The notes under the pieces: generated by a model | The model's database searches: none | What the model was told of the DNA's origin: nothing | What the model saw: the letters and a program-made list of their open reading frames with translations, nothing else | Shown here: in pieces, positions 16,677-26,488 of the stretch | How positions within the stretch are numbered: the stretch's first letter is position 1 | How the letters are laid out: every line of letters starts with the position of its first letter | Made by a program: the position numbers and the translations under genes | NCBI GenBank assembly: GCA_016711605.1 | Contig: JADJSS010000004.1 | Span: 124,001 to 188,000 of the forward strand | Direction: 5' to 3' | From: Saprospirales bacterium | GTDB lineage: Bacteria > Bacteroidota > Bacteroidia > Chitinophagales > JADIYW01 | DNA length: 64,000 nt

Positions 16677-17441
16677 ATGTACAAAGTTTCAGCTGTTTCC
16701 TATCTAAATACAAAACCCTTTTTACATGGATTGGAAATTGCATCTATAAAAAATAAAATTAAATTAAGTTTAGATATTCCAACTTTAGTTGCTCAAAAAT
16801 TATTAACTGGTGAAGTTGATATTGGTTTAGTGCCTATTGCAGTGATTCCACAGCTAAAAAATCCACAAATTGTTTCGCCGTTTTGTATTGGCGCTAATGG
16901 AAAAGTTAAGACGGTTTGTTTGTTTTCTAATGTTCCGATTGAAGAAATCAATACGGTTTATTTAGATTATCAGTCGCGCACTTCGGTGTTGTTGGTTCAG
17001 ATTTTGTTTAAAGAATTTTGGAAACAAGATGTCACTTTTTTGCCAGCTTTTGAAGGTTATGAAAATGCAATTAAAAGTAATATTGCAGCAGTAATAATAG
17101 GTGATCGAGCAATTGCAAATTTAGGTAAATATAAATTCGAATATGATTTGGCAGAAGTTTGGAAACAACATACAGGCCTGCCTTTTGTGTTTGCAGCTTG
17201 GGTTTCCAATAAAGAAATAGAACAAGATTTCTTAGATGATTTTAATGCAGCATTACAAATTGGCTGGAGCAACAGAAACCAAATTCTAGATCATTATAAA
17301 AAATATAATTCACCTGATTTTTCAGTGAAAGAATATTGGAATACTAATATTCAATACCAACTAGATAATGATAAAAAGCAAGCATTAGAATTGTTCTTAA
17401 GAAAATTAAATCCGAAACAACAGTTTTTTTATTGTTATTAA
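16677..17441 (+). CDS. mqnA: Chorismate dehydratase, menaquinone synthesis
   Basis: Removes water from chorismate to give 3-[(1-carboxyvinyl)oxy]benzoate, the entry step of the futalosine pathway; its product is the substrate of MqnE at 12306. The N-terminus VSAVSYLNTKPFLHGLE is the family signature, followed by VDIGLVPIAVIPQL and later IIGDRAI and GLPFVFAAWV, as expected for the periplasmic-binding-protein-like fold of MqnA. Length 254 aa is standard. No signal peptide, so cytoplasmic. Stop lies 2 bp from the stop of the convergent gene. The later genes mqnB, mqnC and mqnD are not in the window. Confidence 0.95.
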   Translation: MYKVSAVSYLNTKPFLHGLEIASIKNKIKLSLDIPTLVAQKLLTGEVDIGLVPIAVIPQLKNPQIVSPFCIGANGKVKTVCLFSNVPIEEINTVYLDYQSRTSVLLVQILFKEFWKQDVTFLPAFEGYENAIKSNIAAVIIGDRAIANLGKYKFEYDLAEVWKQHTGLPFVFAAWVSNKEIEQDFLDDFNAALQIGWSNRNQILDHYKKYNSPDFSVKEYWNTNIQYQLDNDKKQALELFLRKLNPKQQFFYCY

Positions 17442-17443
17442 TG

Positions 17444-18955
17444 TCAGGTATACAATTTTGCAATACAAGGTTTTTTTGAAATCTTACTATCAATCCAATC
17501 TATCCAATCGAAATAATTAAAAGCATATCTTTCTAAAGAATGGCTTTTTGTTTTTTCTAAATCTTCTTTTAATTTAGGTAATGATTTTTCTAAATTGATT
17601 GTATAATTCTTTTCTAAAGAAAAAAACTTTAGAATTATATTTTCTGTTTCAAATAATGACGACTGTTTTTTAAAATAATAAAAAACACTTTGTTGCTTAT
17701 ATTTAATATAAGAGTAGTTTTTAAGCTCAAAATGTATAAGCAAATTAATGAGTTTTGCAAAGTTGTATAAGTCAGGACGTTCGTCTTCATTGTATTCATT
17801 CAGTAAAATATTAATTCTCTTTCTTGCATTATCAAAATTGCCAGTTGCAAAATAATAGTACGACAGCATATACAAAAATGTAATTTTATATGATGGAATT
17901 AAAATGTTTTTAAATTTCTTTAATCCTGTTTCAATCTCATTAATTATATTGGTTGCTTTTGTAAATTGTTTTTTTTGAATGTACATTGATAATTCAATCA
18001 TGTACGAAAAATTAAAAATTTGTGCTGAAATGCGCAAGAAATATAACTTCTCATTTTGCACTTCAATACTGCGAAAGTTATTGAGTTCTATATAAAAAAT
18101 TTGTTCGTTGATATCTTTAGATATAGATAATATTCTTGCATACGTATTAACATATTCAATCAAATGTTCTTCTTTGTAAATTGAATTTTTTTCAAAAAGC
18201 TGAATGATTTTCTTATTAGTATTGAGTTCATTCTTTTTATCCTGATTCACATAGTTCCACATAGCATGAATTTGATAAAATTTTATTTTTGCATCTAATG
18301 ATATTGCGCATAGTTCATTTTGCAATAAATCATGTTGCATCAATTTTTCAAATTTTTTTATCTCTTTCGTATTTCTGGTCTTTATAATAAGTATTCTGGT
18401 TTGATTCGCTGAATTGTGTAAATCATAAAATGCAATAATATTTTGTTGAATTTTATGAACGAAAATTAAATCCTGAATGATTTCATTTTCTGTTCGATTG
18501 TGTTTGTTAAGGTGATTGTAAACTTTTTTTTCATATTGTATTATTTTAAGCAAGGATGAAAATAATTCAGCATTTCTGGCAATGTTTGCTGCCTTATTTA
18601 TTTCTTTAATACATTGCTCAAAATTTCCTTTAAAATAGAGTATTTCAATAATGGAAATACTTTCATTGAGTATTATCTGTGCGGATTTTCCAGAATGATA
18701 GAGTACCAAACTTTTTAAAATCAGTTGATACAAAAAATTCATGTCAGCTTTAATAAATTTTGTATTTCTTTCTGCAGATTCTAATTTTATTCTTAATGCT
18801 TCAGCATCATAACTTTCCATTTTTTCCAACACATCAAATAGAAAAATGTACTTGTTTTCTACATCAATAATATGCCTTGAACCATAGATTTTAAACTGCC
18901 TTTTTTCAGACATATTCAGTGACTTAATTAACTCAAATACATTTGGATTCTTCAT
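17444..18955 (-). CDS. Hypothetical alpha-helical repeat protein
   Basis: A 503-residue, Lys/Asn/Ile-rich protein predicted almost wholly helical, with no signal peptide or membrane segment. Pairs of amphipathic helices of 30-40 residues, such as YFKGNFEQCIKEINKAANIARNAE and YFATGNFDNARKRINILLNEYNEDE, look like diverged TPR units. The conserved N-terminus FELIKSLNMSEKRQFKIY resembles the start of a family seen repeatedly in Bacteroidota, but I cannot name it. Likely a scaffold or regulator of unknown partner. Convergent with mqnA, 2 bp between stops, and divergent from the large T9SS gene at 19078. Confidence 0.75.
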   Translation of the reverse strand: MKNPNVFELIKSLNMSEKRQFKIYGSRHIIDVENKYIFLFDVLEKMESYDAEALRIKLESAERNTKFIKADMNFLYQLILKSLVLYHSGKSAQIILNESISIIEILYFKGNFEQCIKEINKAANIARNAELFSSLLKIIQYEKKVYNHLNKHNRTENEIIQDLIFVHKIQQNIIAFYDLHNSANQTRILIIKTRNTKEIKKFEKLMQHDLLQNELCAISLDAKIKFYQIHAMWNYVNQDKKNELNTNKKIIQLFEKNSIYKEEHLIEYVNTYARILSISKDINEQIFYIELNNFRSIEVQNEKLYFLRISAQIFNFSYMIELSMYIQKKQFTKATNIINEIETGLKKFKNILIPSYKITFLYMLSYYYFATGNFDNARKRINILLNEYNEDERPDLYNFAKLINLLIHFELKNYSYIKYKQQSVFYYFKKQSSLFETENIILKFFSLEKNYTINLEKSLPKLKEDLEKTKSHSLERYAFNYFDWIDWIDSKISKKPCIAKLYT

Positions 18956-19077
18956 AAAATAGTAAAATCAGACTTACTAAAAATAGCATATTATCGTCAC
19001 TATACCAAATTGCTTATTATTAATTTTGAATATGTGAAATCTCATTTATGAATTTTGCTTGACTTTAAATGTGTTTT

Positions 19078-22000
19078 ATGAGAATTATTTACCTGTTTTT
19101 ATTGATTTTATTGTGTTCAAAAAATTTAACAGCACAGACTTTTGTAATCGATACAATGAATGGTAAAACATACACCACCTGTTCAGGAACATTCACAGAT
19201 GGATCTGGAAATTATGCAAACAACGAAAATTTTACCACTACTTTTTGTTCATCATCTGGTTTACCATTAAAATTCGATTTTTCTAGTGCCGGAACTTTTA
19301 GTATGTCTGCAGGAATTGGTGATTCCTTATTTTTTTACAATGGAACAACTGCAACAGGTACACCAATCGCCATCTTAACGTCAGCAGATGATTATTCATT
19401 TTCTGAATTACAATTAAACACACTAAGCACTTGTGTAACTATAAAATGGAAATCAGATGCAGCAACTGTTGCAGCTGGTTGGAGTGCCGTTATTTCATGC
19501 GGAAATGTTCCTTCGTGTAGCGGAAACCTAAATCCACCACCATCAGATATTTTTGGACAAGCTCCTTTAATTTGTAATTTAAATGGATATTGCGGAACTA
19601 CATCTTCCTATTACGGCGAAGATGCGCCATACAATTTTGGCGGAACTGGTGGTGGTTGTCCTTCACCAACAGATGGTTTGTTCGGTGGATCGTTACAAAA
19701 TAATTCATGGTTAGCATTTATTGCAGATGCAAGCACTGCAAGTTTTAAATTTGTTATTTCTGGTGGTGGAAGTTGTAATGGTGTACAAGCTGGTATTTTT
19801 GAGTATGATCCAGTAACAACTATTTTTACCAGAAGATCACCTTGTAATTTTACATCAGGTTCTGGTATGGCTGTCGGAACTTCTACTTTAACTGCAACTA
19901 GCTTAACGGTTGGTCAAATTTATTATTTAATGATGGATGGAAATGCAGGTAGTGTGTGCGATTATCCTATTTCTGCAAGTGCTGGTGTTGGTGTAGTAAA
20001 CGCTGGAAGAGACACAACTTTATGTATACTGAATAGAACCTATACATTAAATGCATTTCCGGCTGGAACTGGTGTTTGGAATGTTGTAAGCGGTTCAGGA
20101 ACATTTGCAGATCCAACAAAATCGACTACAACCGTTAGTGGATTAAATGTTGGCTTAAATAGCTTTTCTTGGACATCAACTTCTAATTGTGCAAATACTA
20201 AAGATACAGTTGTTGTTAATGTAACTGGATTTGTAAATGCAAATGCAGGCATCGATAAACAATTGACATGTTCAGTTGCTGGTGTTGTAATTGGTTCTCC
20301 AGCAATTGCAGGCAATACATATGCATGGACACCAACTGCTGGTTTAAGTGCATCCAATATTGCAGAACCAACTGCAACTTTAGTTGGAACGTATATTTTA
20401 ACTGTAACAAATATTGCAAGTGGTTGTATTGGAAAAGATACAGTGATTATAAGTAATTTATCAGTTACTGAAACACACACAAACGCAACTTGCAGCGCAA
20501 GCAATGGAACCATTGATATTTCAGTGAGTGGTGGTTCTTTTCCTTACACGTATCTTTGGAATGATGGTGCTGTTACACAAGATAGAACAGGTCTTGCTGC
20601 TGCTACTTATTCTGTTGTTATTACAGATAATTCAGGTTGTTCTTCTTCATTAAATATAACTATTTCTAACGCAACTGCTAATTGTGTTTGTGGTGGCACG
20701 TTTATGGATAGTGGTGGTTCTGCAGGTGCTTACGGCAATAATGAAAATACAGTTACAACGTATTGTTCTTCGAATGGTTTACCATTAAGTTTTTCATTTT
20801 CTGGTGGCTCGAATTCTTTCGATATTGACCAACCTGGTGATACTTTATTTTTTTATGATGGAACAACTACTACAGGAACACCAATTGCAATTCTTACTTA
20901 TTTAGATGATGCGACTCAAACTACTTATTCATCACAGTTAAAAATTGCTACATTAAGTACTTGTGTGACAACAAGATTTAAATCAAACAGTTCTGGAACA
21001 GATGCTGGTTGGGTAGCAACCGTTGCTTGCGAAGCACCACCAACGTGCGCAGGAAATCCACCTGCTTCAGATATTTTTGGTCAAGCTCCATTAATTTGCA
21101 ATTTAAATGGTTATTGCGGAACTACTTCTAGCTATTATGGAGAAGATACACCATACAATTTAATTGGTGGTGGCGATTGTTCGACTGGACCTGATGATTT
21201 TATTTTTGGTGGTACTATTGAGAACAATTCATGGCTATCTTTCATTGCAGATGCAACTACAGCTTCATTCAATTTTACCATTTCTAATTGTGGCGCAGGT
21301 AGTGGTTTACAGATTGGTGTTTTTGGATTTAATGGAACAAATTTTTCTTTAAAATCACAATGTGCTACAACAGATGGTTCTCAAACCGGAAACACTACAA
21401 TCAATGCTACAGGATTAACTGTTGGTCAAAAATATTATATTATGATTGATGGTGCTAGTGGTTCAACATGTGATTATATCGTTACTGCAAATTCAGGCGT
21501 AATAACAGTAAACGCTGGTCCAGATCAATCTTTTTGTGGAACTTCAGCAACATTGGCTGCATCCTCAAGTTTAGGTGCTGGAATTTGGACGGTGAAATCT
21601 GGTTCTGGTACATTTGCAAATCCAACCAATCCGACAACAACTGTAAGTGGTTTATCTTTTGGACGAAATGTTTATGTTTGGTCATCTACAAACAGCTTAT
21701 GTGGAGCATCTTCACTATCTTCTATGGACTCAGTTGCCATTACAAATACTTGTATTCTTCCAGTTGAATTAAATTCTTTTGAAGCAGAATGTAATGATGA
21801 TTTCACAGAATTAAAATGGGAAACAGCATCTGAAAAAAATAACGATTATTTTCTTTTAGAAAGAGCAGATGCAAATATGAAATTTGAAACCATTGCTACT
21901 ATAAAAGGCAATGGTAATAGCAACCAAAAAAATCAATACAACTACAAAGATTATACAAATGCTGTAGAAAATTATTACCAACTGATACAAGTAGATTTTG

Positions 22001-22314
22001 ATGGTAAAAGGACAAACAGCAAGCTAATTTATTTCAAAAATAACTGCATTCAAGATTTTAAACTAAACCAATTATTCTATAATAATTCAGCAAATCAAAT
22101 TCATATAAAATATTTTACAGAACGCGAAACACCAGTGACAATCCAGTTGTATGATTTATTTGGAAGATTAATTTCTTCAGAAATTTTAATGTTTTATAAT
22201 GGAAATAACGAAGTGAAAATAAACACAAATCAATTAACGAATGCGATGTATATCTGCACAGTTTCATCAGAAAATTTCCGTGAAGTCAAAAAAATAATTG
22301 TTAATTCAAAATAA
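19078..22314 (+). CDS. T9SS type A secreted protein with duplicated CUB-like and SprB-like modules
   Basis: About 1,078-residue exported protein. I start at ATG 19078 (MRIIYLFLLILLC), which gives a clean signal peptide ending near LTAQT; ATG 19069 adds three residues. Order: CUB-like domain (TCSGTFTDGSGNYANNE), a module beginning SDIFGQAPLICNLNGYCG, an Ig-like domain (VNAGRDTTLC), two PKD/SprB-like repeats (TCSASNGTIDISVSGGSFPY), then a second CUB-like domain, a second near-copy of the NLNGYCG module, another Ig-like domain, and a C-terminal region with the PVELNSFEAECND linker and a T9SS type A tail. The internal duplication is clear at residue level. It lies 5 bp upstream of another T9SS gene, likely one operon. 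Ligand unknown. Confidence 0.9.
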   Translation: MRIIYLFLLILLCSKNLTAQTFVIDTMNGKTYTTCSGTFTDGSGNYANNENFTTTFCSSSGLPLKFDFSSAGTFSMSAGIGDSLFFYNGTTATGTPIAILTSADDYSFSELQLNTLSTCVTIKWKSDAATVAAGWSAVISCGNVPSCSGNLNPPPSDIFGQAPLICNLNGYCGTTSSYYGEDAPYNFGGTGGGCPSPTDGLFGGSLQNNSWLAFIADASTASFKFVISGGGSCNGVQAGIFEYDPVTTIFTRRSPCNFTSGSGMAVGTSTLTATSLTVGQIYYLMMDGNAGSVCDYPISASAGVGVVNAGRDTTLCILNRTYTLNAFPAGTGVWNVVSGSGTFADPTKSTTTVSGLNVGLNSFSWTSTSNCANTKDTVVVNVTGFVNANAGIDKQLTCSVAGVVIGSPAIAGNTYAWTPTAGLSASNIAEPTATLVGTYILTVTNIASGCIGKDTVIISNLSVTETHTNATCSASNGTIDISVSGGSFPYTYLWNDGAVTQDRTGLAAATYSVVITDNSGCSSSLNITISNATANCVCGGTFMDSGGSAGAYGNNENTVTTYCSSNGLPLSFSFSGGSNSFDIDQPGDTLFFYDGTTTTGTPIAILTYLDDATQTTYSSQLKIATLSTCVTTRFKSNSSGTDAGWVATVACEAPPTCAGNPPASDIFGQAPLICNLNGYCGTTSSYYGEDTPYNLIGGGDCSTGPDDFIFGGTIENNSWLSFIADATTASFNFTISNCGAGSGLQIGVFGFNGTNFSLKSQCATTDGSQTGNTTINATGLTVGQKYYIMIDGASGSTCDYIVTANSGVITVNAGPDQSFCGTSATLAASSSLGAGIWTVKSGSGTFANPTNPTTTVSGLSFGRNVYVWSSTNSLCGASSLSSMDSVAITNTCILPVELNSFEAECNDDFTELKWETASEKNNDYFLLERADANMKFETIATIKGNGNSNQKNQYNYKDYTNAVENYYQLIQVDFDGKRTNSKLIYFKNNCIQDFKLNQLFYNNSANQIHIKYFTERETPVTIQLYDLFGRLISSEILMFYNGNNEVKINTNQLTNAMYICTVSSENFREVKKIIVNSK

Positions 22315-22319
22315 TAGTT

Positions 22320-25300
22320 ATGACTAAACATCTACAAAATAGAATACAACAAATACTGCTTTTATGGATAATGTTTAGTGTTTATTATTCATCTGCTCAA
22401 ATTTATGTAGGTGCGTGGAATCCAATTCGCTATCCAAATACTGGAACTTGTGGCTGGTCGTTCCAAGATAATGGCGCTGCAGGAACTGCTACAGATCCTT
22501 ATGCATCAATAGAAAAAGCGATGAATACAGTAGTTGCAAACGGCACTACTAATCAAACAATTTATTTTTTACCAGATGCTTATATACAAAATTGGGATTA
22601 TGATTCAACAGTAACAGAAGTAAGAGATAATTGCGATGGACATGATTTAGATTATATGCCAACTATAACAAGTGCTTTAAATGGCTTGCAATTATTGGGC
22701 TCTACACAAGGTTGTTTAACGATGTTGGAAGCATTAGGAACCAGTAACTCGTTGCAATTTATAAATATTTCTGGCGCAAACAATATTACTATTTCTAACA
22801 TCTATTTTAAAGGATATTCGCAAGCAGTTTCAATTAATAACTCAACGAATGTTACTTTTACAAATTGTATTTTCGAATCTTGTAATTACGGAATTACTGC
22901 ATTAGATGCTATTTTAATTAATTCTACAACTAGTAATACTTCTGTTACTTTTAATAATTGTAAGTTTATAGATAATAATAAGAACACTAGTACAAACGCA
23001 GTAACAATTAGATCCAGTTCAACAACCGCATCTATATTTACAACAGTAAATTTTAGTGGTTGTGAGTTTGTATGTAATTCAAAAGATAATGCAGGTGGCT
23101 CTGTTCAGATTGTAGGAAGAACTATTTCTACAGCAACACCAACGACCGTTAATTTTACTGGTGGAGTTTTTGCCAATAATGTTGTTACAAGTTCTGCTGG
23201 TAGAGGTGGAGCAATTTCTATTGGTAACAATAGTAAAGTTGATATAAACGGCACTTACTTTTTTAATAATATAGTAAATACTTCTGGTGTTAGTTCACCA
23301 AATGATGGTGGTGGCGCAATACATATATTTTCTGATAATACAGGATTAACAACTGCTGCAAGAACAGATGTAAGTATAACCAATGCATTGTTTTATGGCA
23401 ATAGGTCTACTAGTGTTGGTAATGGTGGTGCAATATCATTAATTGGTGCTAGTGGACATACTAATACAAATCGACCAAAACTAACTATAACCAATACAAT
23501 ATTTGAAAAGAACAAATCAGGTGGTTCTGGTGGTGCTATATTTACAAATTATGGTGAGTTAAATGTATCCAATTCAACTTTTAAAAGAGATACCGCGTCA
23601 ACTGGTGGCGCAATTGCTGTTAGTCAAACAACAAGCGTTTTTACTTTAGCAAATGATTCTTTTGTAAGTAATAGTGCAACCACTGGAATTGATATACAAT
23701 CGGATGCAGATTTTACAATGGCTAATTGTGTTACTTCAGTAGCAAGTATTGCTGGTCCTGGTACTTATAATTGGATATTAGTAGATAATTTCAATAGAGC
23801 AGACAATAATACAGTAGGAAATTCATGGATTGAAAGAGAATCTGCAGCAACTGGTGCTAAAATAACGTCTAATCAGTTAGAATTAAATTCTGTTTCTGTA
23901 AATGGTCGAGAATGGAATTATAGAACAATATCTCAATATACAACTGCTGGTTTAACGGATAATACAGGTAATATTACTTGGGCTTGGAACATGCATCCAA
24001 ACAGAAGTGGTTTATCTGGTTTTGATTCTTTAACTGCTGGTTGGAATTACGGTATAGGTTTTGTGTTAGGCACAACAAGTGCAAATATTGCAATAGGAAA
24101 TGGTTACGCTGTTGTTATTGGTCAAACAAGTACAGATCCAATTCGTTTAGTAAGATATACAAATGGATTAGATGCAAATGTAAATATTACTAATATTATA
24201 GCATCTGGTACAACTTATGCAGGAACTGAATATTTTAGCATAAGAGTCGTTTTTAATCCAACTACAGATGCATGGAGTTTATTTGTAGAATCGAATGGTG
24301 TATCTTATCCACGTGCTGATCCTCGTTTAACAGCAACTCAAGTTGGTTCGGCAACTGTGAATACAACTTATGTTACTAGCGCAAATAATTTAAACACATT
24401 AGGTGCATTATGGAATCATTCTTCTAGTGGTGTCGCCAATGCAAGATTTGATGATATTTATATACAATCGAATAATGGCATCGGTACTGGTTCTACACTA
24501 ACATATATTGATGGTTCAAGATTAGTTGGTTCTTATGCTTGTACCAATGGTTATTGTGCAGCAGCAGTTGCTGCCACTTGTTTATCTAATAGTTTATCCA
24601 ATTTTATTTGCACAGCAGCGAATGCTACTGGCTCTATCAGCGGAATTGCTTTTTATGATAGTAACGGTGATGGTATTTTTAATGAAGCATTGCCTTTAGA
24701 TAGTATTTATATCATTCTATATGATGGCAACAATAATGTAATTGGAAGATATACTACAGATGGCACTGGTGCATATTCTTTTAATGGTTTGCCATCTGGA
24801 ACATATAAAGTAGCGTTTACTAAATTAGGATATTTTTACGGACAGACATTACAAAATCAAGGTTCAGGCACTTTAGATAGCGATATAGATAATACCTATG
24901 TTTCTATGTTGGTTACGATAAATACTTCATTGACAAATACAGAAAACGCAGACAATGCAGTTTCAGCTTTGCATCATCAAAATGTGTCTGCTGGTTTTTT
25001 AACTGATAATGTGTTGCCTTTAGATTTGATTGGATTTAATGGTGAAATAAATAATTGTAATGAAGTAAAACTTACATGGAAAACGGCCTCAGAGATGAAT
25101 GTTTCTCATTTTGAAATATTAAAAAGTGAGAATGGAAATGAATTTAATTCGATTGAAAAAATAAGTTCTAAAGGAAATTATCAAACATCACTTAATACAT
25201 ATTCGTCAAAACATATTCAGAATAACAAACAGGCATATTATAAATTAAAAATGGTTGATTTAGATAATACATATAAATACTCACCAATAATTTTTATTAA

Positions 25301-25568
25301 AAATGATTGTCTTAAGAGTATAGATTTAGAAGCGGTAATTTATCCAAATCCTACAACTTCTGATATAACTATTCAATTTAACGACGATGTAAATGAATTT
25401 GTAAATATAAATGTGTACAATACAATTGGTGCTGTTGTTTACTCATCTGAAACTAAAAGTAATAATAGTAACATACTTTTAAATACAACACAATTTCCTA
25501 ATGGAACCTATTTTGTTCATATAAAAACCAATGAAAAAGTCTTCGTAAAAAAAATTGAGAAGAACTAA
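22320..25568 (+). CDS. T9SS type A parallel beta-helix / LamG-like / SdrD-B-like secreted protein
   Basis: A 1,082-residue exported protein. After a signal peptide (ending near YYSSAQ) comes a right-handed beta-helix of about 400 residues, with repeated ITISNIYFKGYS, VTFTNCIFESC and GGAI turns of the polymorphic outer-membrane/pectate-lyase type. A LamG-like module follows (VDNFNRADNNTVGNSWIER to ARFDDIYIQ). Then an SdrD-B-like domain: GSISGIAFYDSNGDGIFNEA with a DSNGDGIFNE calcium loop and GLPSGTYKV. The last 90 residues start IYPNPTTSDITIQF, a T9SS type A sorting domain. The start is 5 bp after the preceding T9SS gene. The stop overlaps the convergent phosphorylase gene by 4 bp. Probably a polysaccharide-binding or -cleaving surface protein; no catalytic residues assigned. 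Confidence 0.88.
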   Translation: MTKHLQNRIQQILLLWIMFSVYYSSAQIYVGAWNPIRYPNTGTCGWSFQDNGAAGTATDPYASIEKAMNTVVANGTTNQTIYFLPDAYIQNWDYDSTVTEVRDNCDGHDLDYMPTITSALNGLQLLGSTQGCLTMLEALGTSNSLQFINISGANNITISNIYFKGYSQAVSINNSTNVTFTNCIFESCNYGITALDAILINSTTSNTSVTFNNCKFIDNNKNTSTNAVTIRSSSTTASIFTTVNFSGCEFVCNSKDNAGGSVQIVGRTISTATPTTVNFTGGVFANNVVTSSAGRGGAISIGNNSKVDINGTYFFNNIVNTSGVSSPNDGGGAIHIFSDNTGLTTAARTDVSITNALFYGNRSTSVGNGGAISLIGASGHTNTNRPKLTITNTIFEKNKSGGSGGAIFTNYGELNVSNSTFKRDTASTGGAIAVSQTTSVFTLANDSFVSNSATTGIDIQSDADFTMANCVTSVASIAGPGTYNWILVDNFNRADNNTVGNSWIERESAATGAKITSNQLELNSVSVNGREWNYRTISQYTTAGLTDNTGNITWAWNMHPNRSGLSGFDSLTAGWNYGIGFVLGTTSANIAIGNGYAVVIGQTSTDPIRLVRYTNGLDANVNITNIIASGTTYAGTEYFSIRVVFNPTTDAWSLFVESNGVSYPRADPRLTATQVGSATVNTTYVTSANNLNTLGALWNHSSSGVANARFDDIYIQSNNGIGTGSTLTYIDGSRLVGSYACTNGYCAAAVAATCLSNSLSNFICTAANATGSISGIAFYDSNGDGIFNEALPLDSIYIILYDGNNNVIGRYTTDGTGAYSFNGLPSGTYKVAFTKLGYFYGQTLQNQGSGTLDSDIDNTYVSMLVTINTSLTNTENADNAVSALHHQNVSAGFLTDNVLPLDLIGFNGEINNCNEVKLTWKTASEMNVSHFEILKSENGNEFNSIEKISSKGNYQTSLNTYSSKHIQNNKQAYYKLKMVDLDNTYKYSPIIFIKNDCLKSIDLEAVIYPNPTTSDITIQFNDDVNEFVNINVYNTIGAVVYSSETKSNNSNILLNTTQFPNGTYFVHIKTNEKVFVKKIEKN

Positions 25569-26434
25569 TAATTTACAATTTGTTCTAAAACGTAACGAAT
25601 TAATTTATCAGTTGCACCATGCGGATCTTTGCTAAAAGTTCCATCAACGCGGTTCGCTAAAATGGCATTGAGTGATAACGCATGATGGCCAAGCAATTTA
25701 CTCATTCCATAAATAGCAGAAGTTTCCATTTCCATATTCGTAAGCTTTCTGTTTCCTGGTAGTATAATTGCAGAAAGTTCATCAATATATTTTTTATCTT
25801 TTGGAGCGATACGAACGGTTCTGCCTTGAGGTCCATAAAAGCCACAATTGGTAAGTGTAACACCTTTTCTAATATCTTTTGCTACTGTATTTAATAATGT
25901 ATCAGAACCTTTTACAATTACTGGATGTACGCCTAAATTACGCACAATTGGAATTATTGGTTCTAAGAATTGTTTGTCTTCTTCAGAAACTTCAAAATTA
26001 TAAAAGCCAAGTAATCCATCTAAACCTACACCATATTCACTGGCTAAAAAAGTATCCACTGGAATGTCATGTTGTAGCGAACCACAAGTTCCAATTCTAA
26101 TAAAATTTAAAGCTGTCAACTCGCTTTTTACTTGTCGAGTTTTTAAATCCATATTAACAAGTGCATCCAATTCTGTTAAAACAATGTCAATATTGTCAGT
26201 GCCAATGCCTGTTGATAAACAAGTCAAACGTTTATTGCCAACATAACCTGTATGTGTCACAAATTCTCGTTTCTGTTTTTTTACTTCAATGGTATCAAAA
26301 TACCTGGATACTTCTTCCACACGATCTGGATCACCCACCAAAAATATAGTTTCTGCAATATCTTCAGGTAAAATATTTAAATGATAAATGCTACCATCAG
26401 GATTTAAAATTAACTCACTTTCTTGTAATTGCAT
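25565..26434 (-). CDS. Nucleoside phosphorylase, uridine phosphorylase-like
   Basis: Cleaves a nucleoside with phosphate to base and ribose-1-phosphate, in pyrimidine or purine salvage. PNP/UDP family 1 motifs are clear: FLVGDPDRVEEVS at the N-terminus, CLSTGIGTDNI, the RIGTCGSLQ phosphate-site motif, and NMEMETSAIYGM, the nucleoside-binding acidic motif. At 289 aa it is longer than the classic 250-aa enzyme; a 15-residue N-terminal leader and extra loops account for this. Family members of this length in Bacteroidota are usually called uridine phosphorylase, but substrate cannot be fixed from sequence. Monocistronic. Confidence 0.88.
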   Translation of the reverse strand: MQLQESELILNPDGSIYHLNILPEDIAETIFLVGDPDRVEEVSRYFDTIEVKKQKREFVTHTGYVGNKRLTCLSTGIGTDNIDIVLTELDALVNMDLKTRQVKSELTALNFIRIGTCGSLQHDIPVDTFLASEYGVGLDGLLGFYNFEVSEEDKQFLEPIIPIVRNLGVHPVIVKGSDTLLNTVAKDIRKGVTLTNCGFYGPQGRTVRIAPKDKKYIDELSAIILPGNRKLTNMEMETSAIYGMSKLLGHHALSLNAILANRVDGTFSKDPHGATDKLIRYVLEQIVNY

Positions 26435-26488
26435 ATTTTAGAATTTAATTGCCAAAATACAATAATATCCTTATTTATTAATTGGATT

